This document shows positions 9,234-16,445 of a DNA stretch of 64,000 nucleotides, in pieces. A program made the position numbers and the translations under genes. The notes beneath the pieces are model-generated. The model had not been told where the DNA came from. It worked only from the letters and a program-made list of their open reading frames with translations, and did no database searches. How positions within the stretch are numbered: position 1 is the stretch's first letter; each line of letters begins with the position of its first letter. Source of the DNA: Brevibacillus_D fluminis_A (GTDB lineage Bacteria > Bacillota > Bacilli > Brevibacillales > Brevibacillaceae); NCBI RefSeq assembly GCF_052072235.1, contig NZ_CM125436.1, positions 1,730,001 to 1,794,000 on the forward strand. The letters run 5' to 3'.

Positions 9234-9851
9234 ATGGGGATGGTTGCGACGAAATGTTTTCGATATGGCAAAAAAGAAATCGAGTTTTTGACCCAGGCGG
9301 ATCAAGCGCTGGGGGAGGCGATGAAGCGGTTGGGCATGGTGGAGCGCACGGTCATCCCCGATCTGTTCGCCGCCCTGGTTCACGCGATCGTTGGTCAGCT
9401 CATATCCGCCAAAGCGGCGCAAACCGTGTGGGAGCGCATGCAGTCACGGCTCGGCGAAATCACGCCGCACAACCTGACCATGCAGCCAGCAGAGCTTATT
9501 CAGCAATGCGGCATCACGATGAAAAAGGCGTTGGTCATCAAAGAGATTGCCACAAGCATCATGAAAGGGACGGTTCGGCTACAGGAACTGTGCGAATTGT
9601 CAGATGCCGAGGTGATCAAAAAGCTGATGAGCATCAACGGAGTGGGCAGATGGACGGCGGAAATGATGCTGATCCATTCGCTGGAGCGTCCGGATGTCGT
9701 CAGCTGGGGCGATGTCGCCATCCGGCGCGGCATGATGAAGCTGTACGGCCTCGATGCGTTGACAAGGGACCAATTCGAGGCATACCGGCGCACATACAGT
9801 CCGTACGGTTCCGTCGCTTCGATCTATTTGTGGCGCATCTCGTTTGAATAA
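9234..9851 (+). CDS. DNA-3-methyladenine glycosylase II (AlkA-like, HhH-GPD family)
   Basis: Base-excision repair glycosylase that releases alkylated purines, leaving an abasic site. About 205 residues. Helix-hairpin-helix LMSINGVGRWTAEMML is clear, followed by the Gly/Pro-rich region and the expected catalytic Asp in WGDVAIRRG. The protein lacks the N-terminal AlkA domain found in E. coli, as many Bacillus homologues do. Start uncertain: ATGs at 9210, 9234 and 9240 are in frame; AGAGG (9226-9230) favours 9234 or 9240. Endonuclease IV, which cuts the abasic site this enzyme makes, and an Ada-type remnant follow on the same strand, forming an alkylation-repair group. Confidence 0.88.
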   Translation: MGMVATKCFRYGKKEIEFLTQADQALGEAMKRLGMVERTVIPDLFAALVHAIVGQLISAKAAQTVWERMQSRLGEITPHNLTMQPAELIQQCGITMKKALVIKEIATSIMKGTVRLQELCELSDAEVIKKLMSINGVGRWTAEMMLIHSLERPDVVSWGDVAIRRGMMKLYGLDALTRDQFEAYRRTYSPYGSVASIYLWRISFE

Positions 9852-9998
9852 AAGGCGGCCGTCTGGGAGTTTTTGCAGCCGTACCTCGCGTCCCCAAACG
9901 ACTTTGGCGTCGTGATGCTGCTTGATTTTTACAGCGAAGAAGCATATATTCAGAAGGTCTTCGCATGGTTACGTACAACAAGGCGCTGCAAAAAATAA
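9852..9998 (+). pseudogene. Possible coding remnant between the glycosylase and endonuclease IV
   Basis: Directly after the glycosylase stop, the same frame stays open for 48 codons with a protein-like composition (W-E-F-L-Q-P-Y-L, then V-V-M-L-L-D-F-Y-S-E-E-A-Y) before a TAA. There is no start codon or ribosome site at its head. It could be the tail of a lost gene, a former extension of the glycosylase, or chance. Family not recognised. Confidence 0.25.
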
Positions 9999-10047
9999 CC
10001 GCATCCAATCGCGTTGATCCGAAAAACAAAAAAGGTTATTCGACAAA

Positions 10048-10075
10048 TGAAACGAAAATAGTTACAGGCCGTTTG
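10048..10075 (+). promoter_or_regulatory. Weak ECF-sigma-like promoter upstream of endonuclease IV
   Basis: TGAAAC (10048-10053) and CGTTTG (10070-10075) are 16 bases apart. This is the spacing of sigma-W/sigma-M type promoters, but the -10 lacks the usual CGTA or CGTC. Listed because it is the only promoter-like pair seen here. Confidence 0.25.
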
Positions 10076-10147
10076 TGCCAACGGACGAAAACAGGAACGA
10101 ATCGCAGGCAAGGCTTGCTTATGAGTGAAAAAAGAGGAGTGTTTGTC

Positions 10148-11278
10148 ATGTTGAGAATCGGATCACATGTGTCTTTTTCCGGCAAAGGGCTGCTGAATGC
10201 CGCGGAAGAAGCGGTCGCGTACGGCTCAAGCACGTTCATGATCTATACGGGCGCACCGCAAAACACGCGCCGCAAACCGATTGAGGAGCACTATATCGAA
10301 CAAGGCAAAGCGATCATGGAGGAGCAAGGCATCGGGGAAATCGTTGTCCATGCGCCTTACATCATCAATCTGGGCACCTTTAAAGATGACAATTTCGAAT
10401 TCGCGGTGCAATTTTTGCAAGAAGAAATCCGGCGGACCGCTTACATCGGAGGCGCGAAAAACATCGTGCTCCATCCCGGCGCCTATACGGAAATGGATGC
10501 GGAATACGGGATCAAGCGGATCGCAGCAGGGCTGAACGAGGTATTGAACGGTGTCCAGGATCATGACGTCAACATTGCGCTGGAAACGATGGCCGGCAAA
10601 GGGACCGAGGTAGGCCGCAGTTTTGAGGAAATCGCCGCGATCATCGACAAGGTCGAAGCGAATCACAGGCTTTCCGTCTGCATGGATACGTGCCATATTC
10701 ATGATGCCGGCTACGACGTCGTCAATAATTTCGACGGCGTGCTGGAGCAGTTCGATCGCATCGTCGGGTTGGACCGGCTCGCTGTTGTCCACTTAAACGA
10801 CAGCAAGAGCCTCATCGGTACAGGGAAAGACCGCCACGCTCCGGTGGGAGCCGGCATGATCGGCTTTGACGCGATGAACCGGATCGTGCACCATGAAAAA
10901 ATCCGCCATCTGCCGCTCATTTTGGAAACACCATGGATCGGCAAGAGCAAAGAAAAGCTGTATCCGATGTACGAAGCGGAGATCGCACTTCTTCGCGGCG
11001 ATGCCGAAGGCCGATTCGGCGCGGCATTCATTACCGATGTCGAAAAACTGGCAGACTTTTTCCGCAAGCAGGAAGTGGATCGGCGCGATTTTGTCATCAA
11101 CACATGGCACCTGCTGAAAACCGACGCGAAGGCGAAAAAGGCGGACGGTCGGGAGCCGATGGAACGATTGTACGACATGGTGACGGAGGCCGACCTGTTT
11201 GAAGGCTTGGCTGAGGAAGAGATCAATTTCCGCCTGATCGGCTGGTTTGCCAATGTGCATGCCGCACAGACCGTGTGA
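10148..11278 (+). CDS. nfo: Endonuclease IV (AP endonuclease)
   Basis: Cuts the DNA backbone 5' of abasic sites in base-excision repair, using a zinc cluster in a TIM barrel. Signatures: LRIGSHVSF at the N-terminus, VVHAPYIINLG, LHPGAY, CMDTCHIHDAGYD, VVHLNDSK, the D-R-H-x-P-V-G-x-G motif, and LILETPW. At 376 residues it is about 80-95 longer than E. coli or B. subtilis enzymes; the extra part is a C-terminal charged helical extension after the normal barrel end. ATG chosen with GAGGAG eight bases upstream; an in-frame ATG 27 bases earlier has no good site. Placed to act on products of the upstream glycosylase. Confidence 0.93.
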   Translation: MLRIGSHVSFSGKGLLNAAEEAVAYGSSTFMIYTGAPQNTRRKPIEEHYIEQGKAIMEEQGIGEIVVHAPYIINLGTFKDDNFEFAVQFLQEEIRRTAYIGGAKNIVLHPGAYTEMDAEYGIKRIAAGLNEVLNGVQDHDVNIALETMAGKGTEVGRSFEEIAAIIDKVEANHRLSVCMDTCHIHDAGYDVVNNFDGVLEQFDRIVGLDRLAVVHLNDSKSLIGTGKDRHAPVGAGMIGFDAMNRIVHHEKIRHLPLILETPWIGKSKEKLYPMYEAEIALLRGDAEGRFGAAFITDVEKLADFFRKQEVDRRDFVINTWHLLKTDAKAKKADGREPMERLYDMVTEADLFEGLAEEEINFRLIGWFANVHAAQTV

Positions 11279-11288
11279 CGGCAGCGGC

Positions 11289-11551
11289 AAAACCTTCACG
11301 CTGCTAGGGGCGGACGGGCTTTTGTATCAAAGCAAAACGCCCGGAACGCTCGGCGGGTATAAGCCACGCAAGCTGTATGGACGTTTGGACTGCCCTTCCG
11401 CACTGCGTGAATCGCCCGTGGCGGCTATGTGAAGCATCGCGTGTTTTTTGCGGATGAGCAGACGGCGATTGCGGCAGGGTATCGACCTTGTGCCATCTGC
11501 TTGCCTGCTGCCTACAAACAGTGGAAAACGGCAAAAGGTGTGACAGATTGA
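11289..11551 (+). pseudogene. Ada-type metal-binding protein, frameshifted
   Basis: The first frame reads T-F-T-L-L-G-A-D-G, then SKTPGTLGG and LYGRLDCPSALR and then stops. After a -1 shift near 11407-11411 the next frame continues GGYVKHRVFFADEQTAIAA and GYRPCAICLP to a TGA. Together they form the small Ada metal-binding fold with its cysteines (C in DCPSA, then C-x-x-C). Restoring one base, for example GTGCAATC instead of GTGAATC, rejoins them. There is also no convincing start codon: in-frame ATGs lie inside the end of nfo. Probably a recent pseudogene; an assembly error is the alternative. The family includes stand-alone versions of the Ada alkylation-sensing domain. Confidence 0.75.
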
Positions 11552-11709
11552 AGGCGGCAATGGCGATTGTAACGAAGTGGATGGGTAAAATAACGAAAAA
11601 GTGGATGGTTTTCTCCCTTTTCTTTCACCCTATAATCAGGATGGGGCGTGTCGTTGGTAGGTGGGACGGCAGCTGAGGGTAGAGAATGCCAATGTCTGGA
11701 GGATTGTGT

Positions 11710-11862
11710 ATGGGTAGCGGATTTATTATCGTCATGGTCGTCATGTGTGCCTTCATCGTGTGGATCAGCATATGGGTCACCAACAAGGCCTATGCGAGAA
11801 AACCCGACGTTGTGGACCCGATCGAGACGAATCAGAATAAATGGGATGACAAAAAAGAGTGA
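11710..11862 (+). CDS. Small single-pass membrane protein, YtzI-like
   Basis: A 50-residue protein: M-G-S-G, a hydrophobic helix of about 22 residues, then T-N-K-A-Y-A-R-K and an acidic/polar tail ending DDKKE. It has a good site, TGGAGGATT, six bases before the ATG and a terminator behind it. The helix followed by 'T-x-K-A-Y' and 'VDP' resembles the short Bacillus YtzI proteins, whose role is unknown. That resemblance is from memory and tentative. It stands alone between two eroded genes. Confidence 0.7.
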   Translation: MGSGFIIVMVVMCAFIVWISIWVTNKAYARKPDVVDPIETNQNKWDDKKE

Positions 11863-11872
11863 CGGCAAAGCG

Positions 11873-11915
11873 CTCCCCCTATGGCCTCGGAAGAGAGTAG
11901 GGCGGAGTTTTTTTT
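11873..11915 (+). terminator. Terminator after the small membrane protein gene
   Basis: CTCCCCCTA pairs with TAGGGCGGAG (one bulged C) and is followed by eight T residues. Confidence 0.75.
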
Positions 11916-11949
11916 ACAAAATGACCCAGTTGGAAGCGATGTCTTCTAT

Positions 11950-11955
11950 TATAAT
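11950..11955 (+). promoter_or_regulatory. Perfect TATAAT -10 box before the ankyrin gene
   Basis: TATAAT lies 40 bases before the ankyrin start. The best -35, TTGGAA at 11930-11935, is only 14 bases away, shorter than normal, so activity is uncertain. Confidence 0.35.
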
Positions 11956-11994
11956 AGGATGGAAACAGGTCCATCGTGCAGGGAGGAACTGAGG

Positions 11995-12195
11995 ATGGCT
12001 CACACTCTCTTGCTGGCTGCAAAAAATGGGGAGACAAGCGTCGTTCAAGATTTGCTCGCACGAGGAGCTGCCATCAATGTACGTGATGCGGCAGGGCGCA
12101 CGCCTGTCCTGCTCGCGGCACATGGCAGCCATATCGAAACCGTGCGTTTCCTGATTGAAGCGGGTGCTGATGTGAATCTGCGGTGCACCCGTTGA
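11995..12195 (+). pseudogene. Ankyrin-repeat protein truncated after two repeats
   Basis: Reads M-A-H-T-L-L-L-A-A-K-N-G then repeat motifs GRTPVLLAAHGSHIETV and FLIEAGADVNLR, followed by C-T-R and a stop. Family members known to me carry on for several more repeats after 'GADVNLR', giving 130-200 residues; here the frame ends at 66 and no other frame downstream continues the repeat. The remaining part seems deleted and replaced by a terminator hairpin. The ribosome site GGGAGGA is intact, so a two-repeat peptide may still be made. Ankyrin proteins mediate protein contacts; partner unknown. Confidence 0.65.
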
Positions 12196-12202
12196 GGTAC
12201 CC

Positions 12203-12250
12203 AAAAAAACCCGGTCTCGAACACGCAGTGCGTGCGGGACTGGGGTTTTT
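12203..12250 (+). terminator. Terminator after the truncated ankyrin gene
   Basis: An A-tract arm with AAAAACCC pairs with GGGGTTTTT around an inner perfect hairpin CACGC-AGT-GCGTG. Strong and probably functional. Confidence 0.75.
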
Positions 12251-12515
12251 GTCTGAACGCCTATCTGAGACGATTCGCGGCAACCGCACGATGGGCAAAG
12301 GAGCGCCAAAGCACAAGCGCTCAGGATGGGCTGGCAGATTTTAACTGGCCCGGGGGATGATCGACTGCCAGACTCTTGATGGGGAAGGCTGCGACTTGCG
12401 CCCGAGAGAAGGTCGTCATTATAGACATATGGAATGAAAACCATGCGATAAATTCATTTCATTTATGAAAAGAGTTTCCCTATACTAATCGTAGGGAGAG
12501 GAGACGACAAACAAA
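12251..12515 (+). other. Intergenic region with lrgAB promoter candidate
   Basis: No convincing coding sequence on either strand. A small hairpin, GAGCGC (12301-12306) with GCGCTC (12317-12322), is present. Near the end an A/T-rich stretch ends in TATACT (12481-12486), a fair -10 box 29 bases before lrgA, but no clear -35 is seen. The first 200 bases may be decayed sequence left by the event that truncated the ankyrin gene. Confidence 0.4.
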
Positions 12516-12887
12516 ATGAAGCGAATACTGAAACTGATTGGCCAAGTGATTTTCTTCATCGTCATCGCCAGGCTGGCGGATGCGGTGGTGGCTTGGCTGC
12601 ATCTGCCCATTCCGGGCGCCATCCTGGGAATTTGCGCGCTGTTTGCGCTGCTGAAGCTGAAGGTCATCCGGCTGGATTGGATCGAAACGGGCTCCAAATG
12701 GCTGCTCTCCGAGATGCTGTTGTTTTTTATCCCGGCGACAGTCGGCATCGTCAATTACAAAAGCTTGGTGATGAAAAGCGGCCTGTCGATTGCGCTTACC
12801 ATCATTTGCAGCACAATCGTCGTGATGCTGTGTTCCGGTTTGATCGGTCAAATGATCACCCGGCGCAAAGAAAGGATGACGACATGA
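12516..12887 (+). CDS. lrgA: CidA/LrgA-family holin-like protein
   Basis: Small membrane protein of 123 residues with four hydrophobic segments: LIGQVIFFIVIARLAD, the family hallmark PIPGAILGI, EMLLFFIPATVGIV and a last helix before a basic tail (TRRKER). LrgA/CidA proteins form membrane complexes and are linked to murein hydrolase control and export of small metabolites such as pyruvate. The stop overlaps the next start (ATGA), so it is made together with LrgB. CidA and LrgA cannot be told apart from sequence alone; the symbol is the family name. Confidence 0.88.
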   Translation: MKRILKLIGQVIFFIVIARLADAVVAWLHLPIPGAILGICALFALLKLKVIRLDWIETGSKWLLSEMLLFFIPATVGIVNYKSLVMKSGLSIALTIICSTIVVMLCSGLIGQMITRRKERMTT

Positions 12888-13564
12888 TGAGCGCCTTATT
12901 CTGGCTGTTTTGCACGATTGCGGTGTACGTCGCGGCAAAACGATTGTACCGGGCATTCCCCCAAATTTATCTCACGCCGCTGCTCGTGACGCCAATCATC
13001 ATCATTGCGGCGATCGAGCTGTCCGGCGTTTCATTTGATACGTACAACCAAGGGGCGAAATGGTTGAGCGATATGATCGAGCCTGCCACAATCGCGCTGG
13101 CCGTCACCTTGTACAAACATTTTGACGTGATGAAAAAGAATGCGAGCGCCATTTTGATCAGCGTCGGCTGCGGCGCGATCGCGGCGATCATCACCTCGGC
13201 GGGTCTCGCTCATCTGTTCGGCTTGACGAATGCGATCATGGACAGCCTTGCGCCGCGTTCGGCCACAACGCCGATCGCGATTTCCATCTCCAAAATCATT
13301 GGCGGCGTGCCGACGATCACGGCGGTTGCCACCTTGGTGACCGGATTGCTCGGCATGATCATCGGCCCTTTGATCGTCAAATGGTTCCGGATTCACAGCC
13401 CGATCGCCCGAGGGGTTTTGTTCGGCACCAGCGCCCACTCGGCGGGGATCAGCAAGGCGCTGGAATATGATGGCGTCTCCGGCTCCGTCGCCGGGATCGC
13501 GATGATGGTGACCGCCTTCGTCACACTATGTGTGGCCCCGTGGCTGATGATGCTGTTTCAATAA
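12884..13564 (+). CDS. lrgB: LrgB/CidB-family membrane protein
   Basis: Partner of the preceding holin-like protein, 226 residues with about seven membrane segments. Family signatures: YLTPLLVTPIIIIAA near the N-terminus, the loop LAPRSATTPIAISISKIIGG, and GTSAHSAGISKALEYD near the C-terminus. ATG at the overlap with lrgA, with AGGAT just upstream; a second ATG follows at once and could also be used. No LytSR-type regulator is next to it. A strong terminator follows. Confidence 0.9.
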   Translation: MMSALFWLFCTIAVYVAAKRLYRAFPQIYLTPLLVTPIIIIAAIELSGVSFDTYNQGAKWLSDMIEPATIALAVTLYKHFDVMKKNASAILISVGCGAIAAIITSAGLAHLFGLTNAIMDSLAPRSATTPIAISISKIIGGVPTITAVATLVTGLLGMIIGPLIVKWFRIHSPIARGVLFGTSAHSAGISKALEYDGVSGSVAGIAMMVTAFVTLCVAPWLMMLFQ

Positions 13565-13607
13565 CGGGCTGACTGCATGGATCGACGACAGCTTACAACC
13601 GAAATGA

Positions 13608-13651
13608 GCATGTTGACTCCCCGAAAACGGGTGAGGCAGCATGCTTTTTTT
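13608..13651 (+). terminator. Terminator after lrgAB
   Basis: GCATGTTGACTCCCCG pairs with CGGGTGAGGCAGCATGC (two mismatches, one bulge) around AAAA, followed by seven T residues. Confidence 0.85.
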
Positions 13652-13659
13652 GTTAGAAG

Positions 13660-13951
13660 TGCAACCGCGGCTTAAGCCAAAAGCATGGCGTAGCCAGGTT
13701 TTCTCACTATTGGCGCCCGATTCTGCTTAGAAAGGGTTAAAACCGTAAAGTTTCCGTGATGTTTTCGCACAATTCCGTCGATCGCAATTAGTTGCAACCT
13801 ACCAATTTTCATCCTTCGCCTGCGCAAATTAGTTGCAACCTCTCACTTTCCCCCCATCCATTACCAGCGGAAAACTGATCCGATTTCCTACGCATTCTCT
13901 GCAACCTTTTCGATACGGGAAAATAGTCGGATGAGGTTGCAGACTTTTTTC
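13660..13951. repeat. Cluster of TGCAACC motifs with a terminal hairpin
   Basis: The motif TGCAACC occurs at 13660, 13794, 13835 and 13900, and inverted (GGTTGCA) at 13936-13942. Two copies lie in a longer direct repeat, GCAATTAGTTGCAACCT (13784-13800) and GCAAATTAGTTGCAACCT (13824-13841), each with its own GCAA..TTGC palindrome. The last pair, TCTGCAACCT (13898-13907) and AGGTTGCAGA (13935-13944), forms a perfect ten-base stem followed by six T residues, so it may terminate transcription. The 13652-14184 region holds no gene. It may be a degenerate interspersed repeat. Confidence 0.5.
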
Positions 13952-14064
13952 CTGAATAGATTGACAAATTTATCCTTCTGTCAAAAAACATTAATTTTTG
14001 ATGAATATCGATGATGATCATATATGGGGACATGGGTCTATGGGAACAAGCTGTTTCGGGATTA

Positions 14065-14070
14065 TATAAT
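14065..14070 (+). promoter_or_regulatory. TATAAT -10 box upstream of the exopolysaccharide operon
   Basis: A perfect TATAAT lies about 120 bases before the first gene. The -35 region (TGGGAA, 14041-14046) is weak, so an activator may be needed. A consensus TTGACA at 13962-13967, which forms an inverted repeat with TGTCAA (13980-13985), has no matching -10. Confidence 0.3.
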
Positions 14071-14191
14071 GGCAACAAAGCTGGCTGCATTTTACAAAAA
14101 CTGACAAATGGTGCGTGGAATGCGTTTTCCCCATCATTTCACCATATTGAGATGCAATCGCGGCGTGAACGAATAGGAGGTCGAATGAGTT

Positions 14192-16414
14192 TTGGCACGG
14201 AATAAGAGGCGGCTTGGCTGGATGAGCTTGCTCGCCGCTGTTGTGGCAGGCGCGGGTTTTCTTACCTGGTACTGGCAGCCGCCGCCAGTTGAAAGCATGC
14301 AGACGACCGATGGCGTCAAGCTGAAGTTTCGCACGCAGGGAGATCAAATCGAAATCTATCAAAACCAAACATGGCAGCCTTTCTTTGCGAAGGGCATGAA
14401 CCTCGGCGCGTCGCTGCCGGGGCATTACCCAGGTGAGCTGCCGATGACCAAAGAGGACTATTTGCGGTGGTTTGCCATGATGGATGAGATGGGGGTCAAC
14501 GTGATCCGCATCTACACGATCCATTCGCCGGTTTTCTATGAAGCATTGGTAGAGTTCAATCGAAAGAAACAGGGCGAACCCTTGTATTTCATGCAAGGGA
14601 TCTGGAGCCCGGAAGAAAAGCTCGCCGAGAAAAAAGATGCATATCTGCCGGAGATTCGCCAGGAGTTTCATCAAGAGATCGCGGATGCGGTCGGCGCGGT
14701 GTACGGCAAAATCACCATCCCGGCAAAACCGGGGAAGGCGAGCGGGACCTATCGCGCCAATGCGGGACCGTACCTGCTCGGCTGGCATACCGGAACGGAA
14801 TGGGACCCGGTGATGGTGCAAAAGACAAACAAGCTGCACCAGAAAGACGCGCTTCCGCCAGGCACGCATTTCCAAGGGACGAAACAGGCGACCCCTTTTG
14901 AAAAGTGGTTGGCCGAGATGGTGGACGATGTGGCGACGCAAGAAAGCCAGTATGGCTGGCAGCATCCGATGACCTTTACCAACTGGGTGACGACCGATCC
15001 GTTGTCACATCCCGGTGAGCCGATTTTGCAGGAAGATTTGGTCAGCGTTGATCCGACGCACATTCAGGCGACGAATTGGCAGGCGGGTTTCTTTGCCTCC
15101 TACCACGTCTATCCGTACTATCCGGATTTTTTCCGGTATGACAAGACGCTGCAGACGGTGAAAAACAAGAATGGCCAAATCGATACGTACAAGGCGTATT
15201 TGCAAAAGCTCAAGGCGTATCACAAAAACATGCCGGTCATGGTCACCGAGTTCGGGGTGCCGGCTTCCTGGGGAACGGCGCATTTGGGCAATCTGGGCCG
15301 CGACCAAGGCGGACATTCCGAAAAAGAACAGGGGCAAATCGACGCCGACCTGCTCAAAGAGATTCATGAGGAAGGATATGCGGGCGCCATCCTGTTTGTG
15401 TGGCAGGACGAATGGTTCAAAAAAACGTGGAACACGATGAAATATGAGCTGCCGGAAGACCGCCGGGCGTTCTGGATCAATGTGCTGACCAATGAATCGG
15501 TGTTCGGCGTCCTCGGGATGTATCCGGGCAAAGAAGATGCGCTGGCGATCGACGGCGATGTCCGTGATTGGGACAAGCTCAAGCCGGAAGAGAAGCAGCG
15601 GCTCGCGATCCAGATGCCAGGTGTCAAAGAAATGTGGATGACCCATGACGAAGGGTACGTCTACGTCATGACGAAGCTGGACCATGCGTTTACCCCTGCA
15701 GCCGAGACGCTGTATCTGGGGGTCGACACGCTGCCGGGCGGAAATCGCCATGCTGCTGAACTGGGCGGGCACACGCTTGACGAAGGCTTGGACACCTTGA
15801 TCGAGCTGGGCAGCGACAAGGAGAGCAGCGTGCGCATTGCCTCCAATTACGATTTCTTCACCCGACTCTATGGAAAACGATACGGCATGCTGCAGGTTCC
15901 GCCGCAAGAGCAGCAAGATAATTCGGGCATCTTCAATCCGTGGAAGCTGGCGGTCGGTTTGGAAATGGAGCCGCCTGACAGCAAGGCATACCATCCGTTG
16001 GAAGCGGTGAACGCGGGGCAGCTGGTGAGAGGCACGTCCAATCCGCACGATCCGGCTTACAATTCGCTGACCGCATGGCAGGCGAAAGGGGACACGGTGG
16101 AAATACGTATACCGTGGATGCTGCTCGGATTCACGGACCCAAGCTCTTTGCAGGTGATGAGCTACCAGGATGCGGGGAAAACATTCCGCACCGAAACGAC
16201 CAAAGGCATCCGCCTGCTGCCATGGATCGTCGAGCGAAAAGGCAAAAGCGTGGTCGGGCTGGGGCCGGACACGACGGTGGTTCCGGTATCCAAACTGCCG
16301 CGCTACACATGGCAGCCATGGGAGCAAGTCCACTATGTCGAGCGGAAAAAGCAAAGCTATGACATCATGCAAAAGGCGTTTGGCGAGATAAGCCCGCAGC
16401 AGGCAAAAAAATAG
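14192..16414 (+). CDS. Membrane-anchored glycoside-hydrolase-like protein of the exopolysaccharide operon
   Basis: About 740 residues. An N-terminal basic stretch and one hydrophobic segment (residues 10-28) anchor it outside the membrane. The first 400 residues look like a TIM-barrel glycosidase: FFAKGMNLGASLPGH, NVIRIYTIHSP, a candidate acid/base Glu in GTEWD (near 203) and a candidate nucleophile in VMVTEFGVP (near 353), as in clan GH-A. The C-terminal 280 residues look like beta-sandwich material. TTG start with AGGAGG eleven bases upstream; a closer ATG (14185) opens only a six-codon frame, and loss of one T from the TTTT at 14190-14193 would fuse it in frame to this gene. Probably trims or branches the polymer. 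Confidence 0.7.
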   Translation: MARNKRRLGWMSLLAAVVAGAGFLTWYWQPPPVESMQTTDGVKLKFRTQGDQIEIYQNQTWQPFFAKGMNLGASLPGHYPGELPMTKEDYLRWFAMMDEMGVNVIRIYTIHSPVFYEALVEFNRKKQGEPLYFMQGIWSPEEKLAEKKDAYLPEIRQEFHQEIADAVGAVYGKITIPAKPGKASGTYRANAGPYLLGWHTGTEWDPVMVQKTNKLHQKDALPPGTHFQGTKQATPFEKWLAEMVDDVATQESQYGWQHPMTFTNWVTTDPLSHPGEPILQEDLVSVDPTHIQATNWQAGFFASYHVYPYYPDFFRYDKTLQTVKNKNGQIDTYKAYLQKLKAYHKNMPVMVTEFGVPASWGTAHLGNLGRDQGGHSEKEQGQIDADLLKEIHEEGYAGAILFVWQDEWFKKTWNTMKYELPEDRRAFWINVLTNESVFGVLGMYPGKEDALAIDGDVRDWDKLKPEEKQRLAIQMPGVKEMWMTHDEGYVYVMTKLDHAFTPAAETLYLGVDTLPGGNRHAAELGGHTLDEGLDTLIELGSDKESSVRIASNYDFFTRLYGKRYGMLQVPPQEQQDNSGIFNPWKLAVGLEMEPPDSKAYHPLEAVNAGQLVRGTSNPHDPAYNSLTAWQAKGDTVEIRIPWMLLGFTDPSSLQVMSYQDAGKTFRTETTKGIRLLPWIVERKGKSVVGLGPDTTVVPVSKLPRYTWQPWEQVHYVERKKQSYDIMQKAFGEISPQQAKK

Positions 16415-16445
16415 AAACCATGTGTGGATAGGAGAGGAGATTTTC

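Noticed and set aside
11914..12444. Minus-strand frame of 176 codons across the ankyrin remnant
   Set aside because: No ribosome site, no homology pattern, and it runs through a terminator hairpin and the ankyrin gene.
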